DNA of 41,991 nt from Lachnospiraceae bacterium. GTDB taxonomy: Bacteria > Bacillota > Clostridia > Lachnospirales > Lachnospiraceae. The number at the start of each line of letters is the position of its first letter. Position 1 is the stretch's first letter. Positions 24,633 through 33,484 of this stretch are shown here, piece after piece. The notes under the pieces were generated by a model. It was not told the origin of the DNA. It ran no database searches and worked only from the letters and a program-made list of their open reading frames with translations. The DNA is taken from NCBI GenBank assembly GCA_902363675.1, contig CABJAV010000025.1:1-41991 (forward strand). Direction: 5' to 3'. The position numbers and the translations under genes are program-made.

Positions 24633-26024
24633 ATGAAGATTAATCGTAATATGTCCGCAGTAATCACCAACAAACAGTTACTTCGGACCGAAAATAAGCT
24701 GAGTGCTTCTATGGAACGTTTATCCAGTGGTTATAAGATCAACAAGGCAGGAGATAATCCGGCGGGTATGGCCATTTCGAACAAGATGAAAGCACAGATT
24801 GATGCTTTAGATCAGGCAGAATCCAATGCGGCGGATGGAGAATCCGTACTTAATATTGCAGATGGCGCATTAAATGAAGTGAGCAGTATTTTGCAGCGAA
24901 TGCGCGAACTTTGTGTGCAGGCAGCGAATGGAACAAACTCACTAAGTGATCGTGAAAGTATTCAAAAAGAGGTTGATAAACTCAAAGAAGAAGTAGATCG
25001 TATTTCTGCGGATACGGAGTACAACACAAAGACACTTCTTGATGGATCGTGTGATGTGCGTGTGTATTCCAAAGAAGTAGATCGTATGGATATTTCAGAC
25101 AGCGTGACACCGGGCACCTATACATTGCATGTTGATCAGGAAGCACAGGCTGCCACTTATGATATTCCTCAGCCAACCGGAAATGTAGATGGAAAAATCA
25201 CTATCAATGGCATAGGTGTGGATTATACAAAGGGAATGTCTGAGGATGCTTTTTTTGAGCAGTTGCGGAAATCAGCAGAACAGGCAGGATGTACGGCAGA
25301 GCGAAATGCCAACGGTGGCTATTCAATTAAAACTACAGAATACGGATCCAGTCAGGCAATCAAGGTTTCTATGAACAAAGAATTTGCAGAAGATATTAAA
25401 ATGGATCAGAATAAAGATGCAAAATATGATGATAAAACAAACAATTATACATTGAACAAAGTTGGTACAGATGCGCAGGTGTCGCTTGTTGATGGCATAG
25501 GTTTTTCTAAGACAACGACTGTTGCCACAGATGGAACACGCATCAAAGTAACGGATATCGGCGGTTTCTCTATGGACTTCAAACTGAAGGAAAACGCGCA
25601 GCAGGACATTAAGATTGATGTGACGGATATCGGTGCTATGTCAATCCAGATTGGTGCAAATCAGTATCAGGATGTGGATATTCGCATTCCGGAAATATCG
25701 ACAGAGAGCATGTATCTTGACACAGTTGATGTAACTGTTTCTAATGGACCGGAAAATGGTATGCGTACGCTGGATGATGCAATTGCAAAATTAAGCGATG
25801 TGCGTTCAAGAATCGGTGCTTTTACCAATCGATTGCAGTATGCGCAGAATAGTCTGGCAGAGACACAGGAAGATCTGACGGCTGCATATTCGAATATTCT
25901 TGACACAGATATGGCAGAGGAAATGACAGAATATACCCAGCGAAATGTGCTTGAACAGGCATCTATTTCAGTATTATCGCAGGCAAATGATCTGCCGCAG
26001 CAGGTGCTGTCACTTTTGCAGTAA
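24633..26024 (+). CDS. Flagellin
   Basis: This is the flagellar filament subunit, 463 residues, exported by the flagellar type III system. The N-terminal D0/D1 region reads MKINRNMSAVITNKQLLR, then SASMERLSSGYKINKAGDNPAGMAIS. The C-terminal D1/D0 region has RSRIGAFTNRLQYAQNSL, TAAYSNILDTDMAEEMTEY and ends ISVLSQANDLPQQVLSLLQ. The middle (about 135-370) is variable and includes a flagellin-IN-like unit (KITINGIGVDY). It contains several cysteines, which is uncommon for flagellins. FlgL is the alternative, but the C-terminus, sigma-D promoter and fliS immediately downstream favour flagellin. Confidence 0.92.
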   Translation: MKINRNMSAVITNKQLLRTENKLSASMERLSSGYKINKAGDNPAGMAISNKMKAQIDALDQAESNAADGESVLNIADGALNEVSSILQRMRELCVQAANGTNSLSDRESIQKEVDKLKEEVDRISADTEYNTKTLLDGSCDVRVYSKEVDRMDISDSVTPGTYTLHVDQEAQAATYDIPQPTGNVDGKITINGIGVDYTKGMSEDAFFEQLRKSAEQAGCTAERNANGGYSIKTTEYGSSQAIKVSMNKEFAEDIKMDQNKDAKYDDKTNNYTLNKVGTDAQVSLVDGIGFSKTTTVATDGTRIKVTDIGGFSMDFKLKENAQQDIKIDVTDIGAMSIQIGANQYQDVDIRIPEISTESMYLDTVDVTVSNGPENGMRTLDDAIAKLSDVRSRIGAFTNRLQYAQNSLAETQEDLTAAYSNILDTDMAEEMTEYTQRNVLEQASISVLSQANDLPQQVLSLLQ

Positions 26025-26041
26025 TTGGAGGCTGAAAAAGA

Positions 26042-26515
26042 ATGAAAAACGAGTTAAAGCAGGACTTTACCAGGCGGCTTAGTCAATGCAATGCAGGGGA
26101 AATGATCGTGATCATTTATGATATTCTGTTTGCATATCTTGATGATGTAAAGGAGGCTCATGAAGAGGACAGTCACGAGCAAATGAAAGTGGCAATCCGC
26201 AGAGCGCAGAATGTATTGGATGAGCTGATTCACAGTTTGAATTTTGCGTATCCACTGTCAAAAAATCTGCATTCGCTTTATGTGTTTTGCAAAAACCAGC
26301 TTGCGCGTACCATGTATGAAAACCGGTTGGATGGATTGATGGAAGCAGAAAAAATTCTGCGGCGCCTGTATGGTTCCTTCGTGGAAGTCGCCAGACAGGA
26401 CACCAGCGAACCATTGATGCGTAATACGCAGCAGGTTTATGCAGGTATGACGTATGGCCGTGCCTCGTTAAATGAAAATTATATGGATGATGATCAGAGA
26501 GGATTCTTCGTGTAA
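26042..26515 (+). CDS. fliS: Flagellin chaperone FliS
   Basis: FliS binds the flagellin C-terminus in the cytoplasm and prevents early polymerisation. The 157-residue helical product shows LKQDFTRRLSQCNAGEMIVIIYDILFAYLDD, AQNVLDELIHSLNF and NLHSLYVFCKNQLARTMYENRLDGL, matching the FliS pattern, with a longer than usual C-terminal tail. GGAGG lies 9 bases before the ATG and the gene begins 17 bases after flagellin, so both are transcribed from the sigma-D promoter. Its stop codon lies within the loop side of a terminator. Confidence 0.85.
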   Translation: MKNELKQDFTRRLSQCNAGEMIVIIYDILFAYLDDVKEAHEEDSHEQMKVAIRRAQNVLDELIHSLNFAYPLSKNLHSLYVFCKNQLARTMYENRLDGLMEAEKILRRLYGSFVEVARQDTSEPLMRNTQQVYAGMTYGRASLNENYMDDDQRGFFV

Positions 26516-26727
26516 GAATCCTCTAATTTTTTTACACATCCAAGCAAAAATTTGTATCGCATCTGGACGGCTTTTGCCTGGTAGATATAGTAGTCAATCA
26601 AATCAGGCTCTACTACATTTTGTAGATTTTCATATACGATTTGTAAATCGGCGCTTGTTTTGTGGAGGCTGTCGATCAGCATGTCATAACCGCTCGGGGG
26701 TTCGGGTGTTGCCTTAAAAAGTTTCAA
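26494..26727 (-). CDS. YaaL-like (DUF2508) small protein
   Basis: The 77-residue product starts at TTG 26727 with CAGGTGAT just upstream; an in-frame TTG at 26772 would extend it but has no ribosome site. The C-terminal half, VVEPDLIDYYIYQAKAVQMRYKFLL, matches the DUF2508/YaaL signature (PxLIDxAIYxLxAAExRYxYL). Function is unknown. It is convergent with fliS and overlaps its last 22 bases and terminator stem, so the two genes share the same DNA at their ends. Confidence 0.6.
   Translation of the reverse strand: MKLFKATPEPPSGYDMLIDSLHKTSADLQIVYENLQNVVEPDLIDYYIYQAKAVQMRYKFLLGCVKKLEDSYTKNPL
26498..26533 (+). terminator. Terminator of the flagellin-fliS unit
   Basis: A perfect 11-base-pair stem (26498-26508 with 26514-26524), 5-base loop and T run (26527-26533). 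The fliS stop codon is inside it. Confidence 0.85.
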
Positions 26728-26815
26728 AAAATCACCTGCTTTCCTAAATGCCCTTTTTACAAGTATAAGCAAAAATGGAAAAGTTATACAAAAAATTATT
26801 TATAAAAATTTTTTC

Positions 26816-26844
26816 TTGACAAATAAAATAGTCATTGTTATAAT
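26816..26844 (+). promoter_or_regulatory. Consensus sigma-A promoter of the Tad operon
   Basis: Perfect TTGACA (26816-26821), 17 bases, perfect TATAAT (26839-26844), about 30 bases before the first Tad gene. No c-di-GMP riboswitch was recognised here. Confidence 0.88.
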
Positions 26845-26873
26845 CCCACTTACAACAAAAGAGGTGATGCAAT

Positions 26874-27398
26874 TTGAATGAGATGCAGACAGCATCCATG
26901 CTGACACTGTACATGATTCTATTTACTGCAGTGATTCAGGATTTTATGTGCATGAAGATCAGTAACCGGCTGATTCTCATGGGACTGTTTTGTTCGATCG
27001 CATTTGGTATATCAATAGGCGGAGTACCACAGATCATCTATATTCTTTGGAATATATCTTTTCCGGTTATCATTTTATATCTTTTATACGTTCTTGGCAT
27101 TTTGGGAGCCGGGGACATCAAACTTTTTTCCGTAATAGGTGGATTTACAAATTTTAAAACGTTGACAGACTGTATACTTGCTGCATTGCTGGTGGGGGCG
27201 ATTATTTCTGTTGGAAAAATGCTACATAATCGCAATTTGCAGTTTAGCTTATTCAAAGGCAGTGTGTTTATTCGGGAACTTTTACATGGAAATTTTATGT
27301 CATATCGAAAAAGCATGGTTCAAAAAGAAAACCTGATGCATTTTTCGGTGGCAATTCTTTTGGGGTTTATGGTGGTGAGAGTTCGAATGTATATGTAG
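26874..27398 (+). CDS. Prepilin peptidase A24 (TadV/CpaA type)
   Basis: This is a membrane aspartic protease that removes the leader of Flp pilins. The TTG start is set by GAGGTGAT 5 bases upstream. The 174-residue protein has about five or six membrane segments. The two catalytic aspartates are in IQDFMCMKISN and in the GxGD motif LGAGDIKLFSVIGGF. It lacks the N-terminal methylase domain of PilD, as expected for TadV. It is the first gene of the Tad operon. A second peptidase of this kind is encoded at 34377. Confidence 0.88.
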   Translation: MNEMQTASMLTLYMILFTAVIQDFMCMKISNRLILMGLFCSIAFGISIGGVPQIIYILWNISFPVIILYLLYVLGILGAGDIKLFSVIGGFTNFKTLTDCILAALLVGAIISVGKMLHNRNLQFSLFKGSVFIRELLHGNFMSYRKSMVQKENLMHFSVAILLGFMVVRVRMYM

Positions 27399-27423
27399 CA
27401 GATACAGTTGGAAAGGAGAAGCT

Positions 27424-28437
27424 ATGAAGAAAGTTCGTTTAGGACTTTGTATTGGGGATAATGAATATAGTTTACGATTTACGAACTGCATAATGAATCA
27501 TTATCAGGAACAAGTGGAACTGCATATTTATTCAGAGAATGCAGAATTAAAGAGAGACAGGAAATCTTATGATATCGTGTTGATTGATGATGTGAAAAAT
27601 GCAGAAAAATGGGGAGGAGAAGTCCCAGTGCTGTGCTTGTATGACAGCAAAGAAGGTACAGAAAAACAAGAGGAAGGAGGCGTGTATTGGGTGGAACAAT
27701 ATCAGGAAGTAAATCGTATTGTGGACGAAATATTAAAACAGGTGGGAGAAGAAATACAGTGTGTGTGTCAGGGCGACCGACTGCCTGGAAAAGCACAGAT
27801 TTTAGGGGTATATTCTCTTGCAGAGAATGAATATCAGCTTCCATTTGCAGTTACACTGGCAACCTTGATGGGAGAACATGAAAAGGTTTTGTTATTGGAT
27901 CTGCAGGAGAACAGTGGAATCTCGCAATTGACAGGTGCAGATTGCAGAATGGGATTAGAGGAATTATTAGTGATGGCAGAGAAAGGAAGATATGCCACAA
28001 ATCGTTTGATTTCATGTATCGCTCACTTGGAAAATATCGATGTAGCCTATCCGGTATACAACACAGAATGCCTTTGTGAAGCGCAGATGAAAACCTACCA
28101 GAAGTTATTTCATACCTTAGCAAAAGAGATGGGGTATGAGACAATTGTTTTAAATTTTGGTACGCGTTTTGTCGGATTCTTCGAGACACTTGATATTTGT
28201 CAGCAGGTTTATCTTATGAAAAGCCGGGGCGGGATTGGTCAGTGGAGAGAAAAAGAATTTTTTGAGGAACTTGATCAAAGAAATTTAGAACAGGTTCGGC
28301 AGAAAATTCAGAGTGTGGAAATTCCGTTGATGACAACGCCGATTATATCCTGTGAACGTCTTGTGGAACAATGGAAATGGAACGAATTCGGAGATCGGAT
28401 TCGAAATCTAATGCCGGGGGTGAGATCTGTTGGATGA
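27424..28437 (+). CDS. TadZ/CpaE-like pilus localisation protein, P-loop lost
   Basis: The 337-residue protein has an N-terminal receiver-like segment (LGLCIGDNEYSLRFTNC, then YDIVLIDDVKN) and a C-terminal ParA/MinD-like domain from about residue 120. The position of Walker A reads ILGVYSLAENEYQLPFAVTL with no GKT, while LLLDLQENSGISQL and TIVLNFG correspond to later ParA strands. TadZ proteins place the pilus machine in the cell, and several have atypical Walker A motifs; here ATP binding looks unlikely. The gene lies between the peptidase and CpaF, the usual place, and overlaps cpaF by 8 bases. Confidence 0.75.
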   Translation: MKKVRLGLCIGDNEYSLRFTNCIMNHYQEQVELHIYSENAELKRDRKSYDIVLIDDVKNAEKWGGEVPVLCLYDSKEGTEKQEEGGVYWVEQYQEVNRIVDEILKQVGEEIQCVCQGDRLPGKAQILGVYSLAENEYQLPFAVTLATLMGEHEKVLLLDLQENSGISQLTGADCRMGLEELLVMAEKGRYATNRLISCIAHLENIDVAYPVYNTECLCEAQMKTYQKLFHTLAKEMGYETIVLNFGTRFVGFFETLDICQQVYLMKSRGGIGQWREKEFFEELDQRNLEQVRQKIQSVEIPLMTTPIISCERLVEQWKWNEFGDRIRNLMPGVRSVG

Positions 28438-29668
28438 GTATATAAATCAGATCAGAGCCAGGGTTTTTCAAAGAATGGATTTGTCTCGCGATATGCTTGA
28501 TGAGGAAATTGAAGAATTTATCTCAGAAGAGACGGCACAGATGTTGCAGGGAATGATTATTTCACTGCGTGAAAGAGTACGAATTGAACAACAGGTTTTT
28601 AATTCGTTGCGAAAATTGGATGCACTTCAGGATCTGATAGACGATCCGGAAGTATCCGAGATTATGGTAAATGGACCGCAGAATATTTTTTATGAGAAAT
28701 TTGGATGTGTTCATAAATGGGAACAGAGTTTTTCCAGTGAAGAGAAGATGCAGGATATTATCCAGCAGATTGTAGGCAGACATAATCGAGTGGTCAATTT
28801 GTCGAATCCCATTGTAGATACACGTTTAAATGATGGTTCTCGTGTAAATATTGTATTATCGCCAATTTCACTGGATGGATCAGCAATTACAATACGTAAA
28901 TTTCCGGAGCATCCCCTGGACATGGATGCTTTGATCAAAAAAGGAGCCATTTCAAAAGAAGCTGCAGATTTGCTTAAATATCTGGTGCAGGCCAAATACA
29001 GTCTGTTGATTTCCGGAGGAACAAGTTCCGGAAAAACGACATTTCTTAATGCATTATCGCAATATATCCCAGAGGATGAAAGAGTAATTACAATTGAAGA
29101 TTCCGCAGAGTTGCAGATACAGGGAATTCATAACCTTGTGCGTCTGGAGACCCGAAACGCGAATATGGAAGGTGTTATGCCGGTGACGATTCGAGACCTG
29201 ATACGGAGTGCGTTGCGAATGCGACCGGACCGGATTATTGTTGGAGAGTGTCGTGGGGCAGAGGCTTTTGATATGTTACAGGCTTTAAATACCGGTCATG
29301 ACGGGGGACTTTCTACGGCACATGGCAATTCCAGCCGTGACATTTTAAGTCGTTTGGAAATGATGGTACTGATGGGAATGGATTTACCATTACATGCAAT
29401 TCGACAGCAGATAGCATCGGGAATTGATGTTATTGTGCACCTTGGAAGATTACCGGATCGCAGTCGAAAGGTCCTTGAAATTACGGAGATAACCGGGTTC
29501 CGAGAAGGGGAAATTATACTGTCTCCGCTATATCAGTTGCAACAGAAGGGGGATAAGAGTGTGCTTGTTGCAATGCAAAAATTGAAATGCACCGACAAAC
29601 TTATAATGTCAGGCCTGGAGGATATAGCAATCAGGGAAGGGATTATGCATGGATTACAGAAAGTATAA
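28430..29668 (+). CDS. cpaF: Tad pilus assembly ATPase CpaF/TadA
   Basis: This secretion-type hexameric ATPase powers Flp pilus assembly at the membrane. The TTG start at 28430 has GGGGGTG 7 bases upstream and lies within the end of the preceding gene. The 412-residue protein shows the N-terminal [15 protein letters not shown] segment, [14 protein letters not shown], Walker [17 protein letters not shown] (Lys about 202), the Asp box [11 protein letters not shown], Walker [20 protein letters not shown] and the His box [13 protein letters not shown]. All catalytic elements are present. Confidence 0.95.
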   Translation: MDEYINQIRARVFQRMDLSRDMLDEEIEEFISEETAQMLQGMIISLRERVRIEQQVFNSLRKLDALQDLIDDPEVSEIMVNGPQNIFYEKFGCVHKWEQSFSSEEKMQDIIQQIVGRHNRVVNLSNPIVDTRLNDGSRVNIVLSPISLDGSAITIRKFPEHPLDMDALIKKGAISKEAADLLKYLVQAKYSLLISGGTSSGKTTFLNALSQYIPEDERVITIEDSAELQIQGIHNLVRLETRNANMEGVMPVTIRDLIRSALRMRPDRIIVGECRGAEAFDMLQALNTGHDGGLSTAHGNSSRDILSRLEMMVLMGMDLPLHAIRQQIASGIDVIVHLGRLPDRSRKVLEITEITGFREGEIILSPLYQLQQKGDKSVLVAMQKLKCTDKLIMSGLEDIAIREGIMHGLQKV

Positions 29669-30386
29669 ATTAACATGGAAAGAAAAAGGAAAGTGTCTTT
29701 TGTTGTCGATTGGAATTGGAGTGGTCATTGCATATTTATTTTATGATCACTGGCTGGGGCTTGTTTTGATTCTGCCACTATTCGTTTTCTTTTATAGAAG
29801 CGCAATGGTAAAAGGGAGAGAGGCAATACAAAGCAGATTGGCAAAAGAATTTTTAGATGCACTTCGATCAATTAGTGCAGCGCTTCTTGCTGGGTGTTCC
29901 ATAGAGAACGCATGGAGAGAAGCAGAAAGAGAGATGAAGGAATTATATGGGGATAATGCAGCGATGTATCAGGAACTTGTTCAAATAAATCAGTCTGTGC
30001 GATACAATATGCCGATTGAACGTTTGTTGGAAGATTTTGCTGCTCGGTCAGGAAATGCAGATATTTCCAGTTTTTCGGAAGTATTTTCATTTGCAAAGCG
30101 AAGTGGAGGCAATTTTGAAACCATTATAAAAGGAACGGAAGGGCATATGCGCATGCGTTATGAAACCGAACGGGAGATTCAGGTTATGGTGGCATCCAGA
30201 AAATTGGAGCAAAAGGTAATGAACTTTATTCCAATATTGATTTTAGCATATTTAAAACTTACATCGGCAGATATGTTAGACAGTATGTATGGGAATCCCG
30301 CAGGAATTTTATTTATGACGGGATGTCTGGTGGCCTATGCAGGTGCTATAGTGCTGGCAAATTGCATTCTCGCAATACACATGTAA
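29649..30386 (+). CDS. tadB: Tad pilus inner-membrane platform protein TadB
   Basis: The 245-residue protein has two N-terminal membrane segments (LLLSIGIGVVIAYLFY and LGLVLILPLFVFFY), a cytoplasmic T2SSF/GspF helical domain (EFLDALRSISAALLAGCSI, then FSFAKRSGGNFETIIKGT), and two C-terminal membrane segments. It would form the platform with TadC and contact the CpaF ATPase. The ATG overlaps the cpaF end by 20 bases. Confidence 0.85.
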   Translation: MDYRKYKLTWKEKGKCLLLSIGIGVVIAYLFYDHWLGLVLILPLFVFFYRSAMVKGREAIQSRLAKEFLDALRSISAALLAGCSIENAWREAEREMKELYGDNAAMYQELVQINQSVRYNMPIERLLEDFAARSGNADISSFSEVFSFAKRSGGNFETIIKGTEGHMRMRYETEREIQVMVASRKLEQKVMNFIPILILAYLKLTSADMLDSMYGNPAGILFMTGCLVAYAGAIVLANCILAIHM

Positions 30387-30404
30387 ATAGATTGAAAAAG
30401 GAGA

Positions 30405-31640
30405 ATGGAAGGGGGGATTTTATTGCAGAAGAAAAAATGCGTGGAAATTGCAATTGTATGTGTACTGTTGCTTTTTCTGGCAGGCTATCTTGAGGCCTCT
30501 GAGCGGAACATCAACAGCAAAAATCAGGTGATCCGGGGGAGTCCAGGTGAATATGATCAGGAAGTGGAACTACAACTTGACGCAGGCGATGTGGTGAAAA
30601 ATTATGATTATACACTTATGGTTCCGGCTGCTGATGTAACAAAAGAAGAGGCGGACAAGTATTTTGACGCCGCAAAAGAAGAGATTTCAAAGTCCTTTTA
30701 TGCAGAAGGTGATGATGAAAATGCAGTGACTTTACCGGTAAATATGCAGACCTCATACCAAAACGGAATGGTCAAAGCAGAATGGACATTAGACAGCTAC
30801 AGGCTCGTGGATGTAGACGGAGTCATTATAGAAGAGGCCGTATCACAGAATGGTTCCCTAGAACGGGCTACCGTTCAACTTACCTGTGGAAATTATAAAC
30901 AGGAATATGTATTTTCTTTTATGGTATATCCAAGAGTATTATCGGAGAGTGAGAAAATTCTAAAAGGTGTTAAGGAAGCCATTGATAAGGATGCAAAAAA
31001 AGAGGGAAATCAATTGCTGACACTTCCGAAAGAAGTAAATGGTGTTTCACTGCGATGGTCAGAAGCAAAAAGACATTTGGTTATCAAAATGCTCTTCTTT
31101 GAGGTAATTGTGCTTGTTTTATTGTATTTCGTTCGTATAGAACGGGAGAAAACAAAACGCAAGGAACGACAGGATCAGATGATGCTGGATTATTCGGAAG
31201 TTGTCAGTAAATTATTGATTTTAATGGGTGCTGGAATGTCTTTAAAACAGTCTTGGAATACAATTTCCGCTCGGTACTCTGATAAAAGGAAGAAAAATGA
31301 AGCACCAAAGCGTTTTATCTATGAAGAAATGGTTTACACAAATCATGAGATTCAGGATGGAGAAACAGAACTGGTAGCATATCAGAAATTTGGAGAAAGA
31401 ACCGAAGTTGGAGCTTATCAACGTCTGGTTCGCATCTTAGTACAGAATGTGCAGATCGGAAGTCGTGGAATTTGCCAATTATTAAGTCAGGAAGCAGAGG
31501 ACGCGATGGAAGAAAGAAAAGCACTTGCCAAGCGAATGGGGGAAGAAGCAGGGACGAAGATGCTGTTTCCGCTTTTACTCATGCTTGGAATTGTCTTTGC
31601 AATTATTATGACACCTGCATTGCTTGCATTTCAAATATAA
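30405..31640 (+). CDS. tadC: TadC-like platform protein with a large extracytoplasmic N-terminal domain
   Basis: The C-terminal half (about 225-411) is a T2SSF platform domain: a membrane segment MLFFEVIVLVLLYFV, the helical part VVSKLLILMGAGMSLKQSWNTIS, LLSQEAEDAMEERKALAKRMGEEAGTKM, and a final segment LLLMLGIVFAIIMTPALLAF. Unlike usual TadC (about 300 residues), it begins with a membrane segment (VEIAIVCVLLLFLAGYL) and about 190 residues predicted outside the membrane, rich in Glu, Asp and Val and with strand-like pattern. The start is uncertain: ATG 30405 has GGAG almost touching it, while TTG 30423 has a GGGGGG tract 6-11 bases upstream. Confidence 0.8.
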   Translation: MEGGILLQKKKCVEIAIVCVLLLFLAGYLEASERNINSKNQVIRGSPGEYDQEVELQLDAGDVVKNYDYTLMVPAADVTKEEADKYFDAAKEEISKSFYAEGDDENAVTLPVNMQTSYQNGMVKAEWTLDSYRLVDVDGVIIEEAVSQNGSLERATVQLTCGNYKQEYVFSFMVYPRVLSESEKILKGVKEAIDKDAKKEGNQLLTLPKEVNGVSLRWSEAKRHLVIKMLFFEVIVLVLLYFVRIEREKTKRKERQDQMMLDYSEVVSKLLILMGAGMSLKQSWNTISARYSDKRKKNEAPKRFIYEEMVYTNHEIQDGETELVAYQKFGERTEVGAYQRLVRILVQNVQIGSRGICQLLSQEAEDAMEERKALAKRMGEEAGTKMLFPLLLMLGIVFAIIMTPALLAFQI

Positions 31641-31652
31641 GGAGGAAAAATT

Positions 31653-31820
31653 ATGTTAGGATTTAAAAATTTTTTGTTGGAGGAAGATGGAGTTGGCGTA
31701 GTGGAAATGGTGCTCATCGTAGTGGTTTTAATCGGTATTGTCATTCTTTTTCGTGATAAATTGAAGAAGATCGTAGGAGATATTTTCACAACAATTGAGG
31801 AGCGTTCAGGAACAGTATAA
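31653..31820 (+). CDS. flp: Flp-type (type IVb) major pilin
   Basis: This 55-residue prepilin has a perfect AGGAGG-like ribosome site (GGAGG, 31641-31645). The leader MLGFKNFLLEEDG ends at Gly13, followed by VGVVEMVLIVVVLIGIVIL, with Glu at +5 relative to the cleavage site and a single long hydrophobic helix. A short charged tail ends ERSGTV. It should be cut by one of the two prepilin peptidases and polymerised by CpaF/TadB/TadC. Its stop shares a base with the start of the next gene (TAATG), so expression is coupled. Confidence 0.85.
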   Translation: MLGFKNFLLEEDGVGVVEMVLIVVVLIGIVILFRDKLKKIVGDIFTTIEERSGTV

Positions 31821-33484
31821 TGAGAAAACGGAACATAAAGACAAAACAACAAAAATATAAAGGAAGTATTACTATATTTGCTGCTTTGTCATTTATGCTG
31901 ATTGCGCAGTTCATTTTTACAATGTTGGAAGTTTCCCGAACCATTGAGGTGCGAAAAACATTACAGATGAATACAGAATCTGTTTTAGAATCGATATTTG
32001 CCAATTATTGTAGTCCTCTCTGGGAAGAATATCGTTTACTTGGAACTTCGGTTGTCAATTCGGATGGAGATTTGTCATTCAACAATGTACAGGCACAGCT
32101 GCAAAATCTGACAGATGTGAACCTAGGGGGCAGAGAGAAATCTCTGCTCGCAGGAACATCTATGTTGACTGCAAAAATGACAGATGCAAATTTTGAAGAG
32201 TTTCTGTTGATGACAGATGACAATGGTGCTGTATTTCAGGAGGTTGTCTGTGCATATATGAAAGAGAATTTTACATATGAAACAGCACGGACGATTTACG
32301 ATAATCTGAATGACATGAAGAATGCGAAGGATCAATATGGAGATGCAGGGAATAGTATTGATACGGCACGTGATTCCATAAATGAAGCTCGTGAAGAAGA
32401 AAGAAGAAAGCAGGAAGAATTTAAAAACCAGGCAGAAGACACGAAAAAGAAAGGAAAAGATTCCTCTAAAAAGAAAAAACAATTACCAAAGATGAAAGGA
32501 ATATCTGGTAGAAAAGCACGGACAATAAGCTCTAAATCTAATAAAGTACAAACAGCTGAGACATCGGTGGAGATACCGGATGAGGAGGAAAATATACTGG
32601 ATATTGTGTCGGAGACAAAGAAAAACGGAGTATTGTCGCTTGTTTTGTCAAGTGATGCCACGCTCTCCAATAGTACAATTTCCTTGGACAATAGTGTATC
32701 TCATCGAACATTGGAAAAGGGAAATGCCGAAACAGAAGGTTCGGATGACTGGTATTCAGATGTCCTTTTGAATCAGTATTTTAATAATTACTTTTCCTGC
32801 TATACAAATCAAAAAAGTGGTCATCACATGAAATATGAATTGGAGTATCTGATTGCAGGAAAAGGTGAGGATGCAGAAAATCTGAGAATGGTAATCAAAG
32901 AGCTTATGGCGGTAAGAGAGGCTGTAAATATGGCTAGTATTGTAACAATGGAAGATAAACAGGCAGAAGCACTTGCCATGGCTGTTACGTTGGTGGGATT
33001 TACTTTAAATCCTGCAGCCATAGCATTTGTAAAATATGCCATACTTGCTGCATGGGCTTTTGTGGAAAGTGTACTGGATCTTCGGACTTTATTGCAAGGT
33101 GGTAAAATTCCTATCATCAAAACAAATCATACATGGACATCAAATTTGTCTGAACTGCCTTCCCTGCTTTCCGGATGGAGTAAAGCAAAGGAATCGTCAA
33201 CAGGTTTCGATTATCAAAGTCATATGGCTGCATTATTGCTCATGCAAAATAATGGAAAAGTATGTATGCGGGCTATGGATATGCAGGAGGCTACGGTTTG
33301 TAATGTAGAGGGTTATGAGGATTTTAAGATGGATCGAGTGATGGTTGATGCAAAAGTATGTGCAACCTATGAATATTCGCCGGTATTTCTTGGTTTTGTC
33401 ACTTTAGTAGAAAAGAAGATGAACAACTTTCGAATACAGCAAACCTCACGTTACAGCTATCTTGTGGGGAAGGAGGGTGTATGA
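31820..33484 (+). CDS. DUF5702/TadG-like pilus-associated protein
   Basis: The 554-residue protein has a short basic N-terminus, then a pilin-like segment GSITIFAALSFMLIAQFIFTMLEVSR and a long extracytoplasmic region. The pattern (KGSIT(I/V)F(A/L)...LE..R) fits the DUF5702/TadG-like group seen in clostridial Tad loci. Residues about 185-245 are strongly basic and Lys/Glu-rich (EEERRKQEEFKNQAEDTKKK, then KKKKQ). A second hydrophobic helix occurs near 390-420 (AVTLVGFTLNPAAIAFVKYAI). It may cap or anchor the pilus. The next gene overlaps by 4 bases (ATGA). Confidence 0.7.
   Translation: MRKRNIKTKQQKYKGSITIFAALSFMLIAQFIFTMLEVSRTIEVRKTLQMNTESVLESIFANYCSPLWEEYRLLGTSVVNSDGDLSFNNVQAQLQNLTDVNLGGREKSLLAGTSMLTAKMTDANFEEFLLMTDDNGAVFQEVVCAYMKENFTYETARTIYDNLNDMKNAKDQYGDAGNSIDTARDSINEAREEERRKQEEFKNQAEDTKKKGKDSSKKKKQLPKMKGISGRKARTISSKSNKVQTAETSVEIPDEEENILDIVSETKKNGVLSLVLSSDATLSNSTISLDNSVSHRTLEKGNAETEGSDDWYSDVLLNQYFNNYFSCYTNQKSGHHMKYELEYLIAGKGEDAENLRMVIKELMAVREAVNMASIVTMEDKQAEALAMAVTLVGFTLNPAAIAFVKYAILAAWAFVESVLDLRTLLQGGKIPIIKTNHTWTSNLSELPSLLSGWSKAKESSTGFDYQSHMAALLLMQNNGKVCMRAMDMQEATVCNVEGYEDFKMDRVMVDAKVCATYEYSPVFLGFVTLVEKKMNNFRIQQTSRYSYLVGKEGV

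Noticed and set aside
26770..26873. c-di-GMP riboswitch before the Tad operon
   Set aside because: No conserved riboswitch core motif was seen; the stretch is an AT-rich region with a plain sigma-A promoter.
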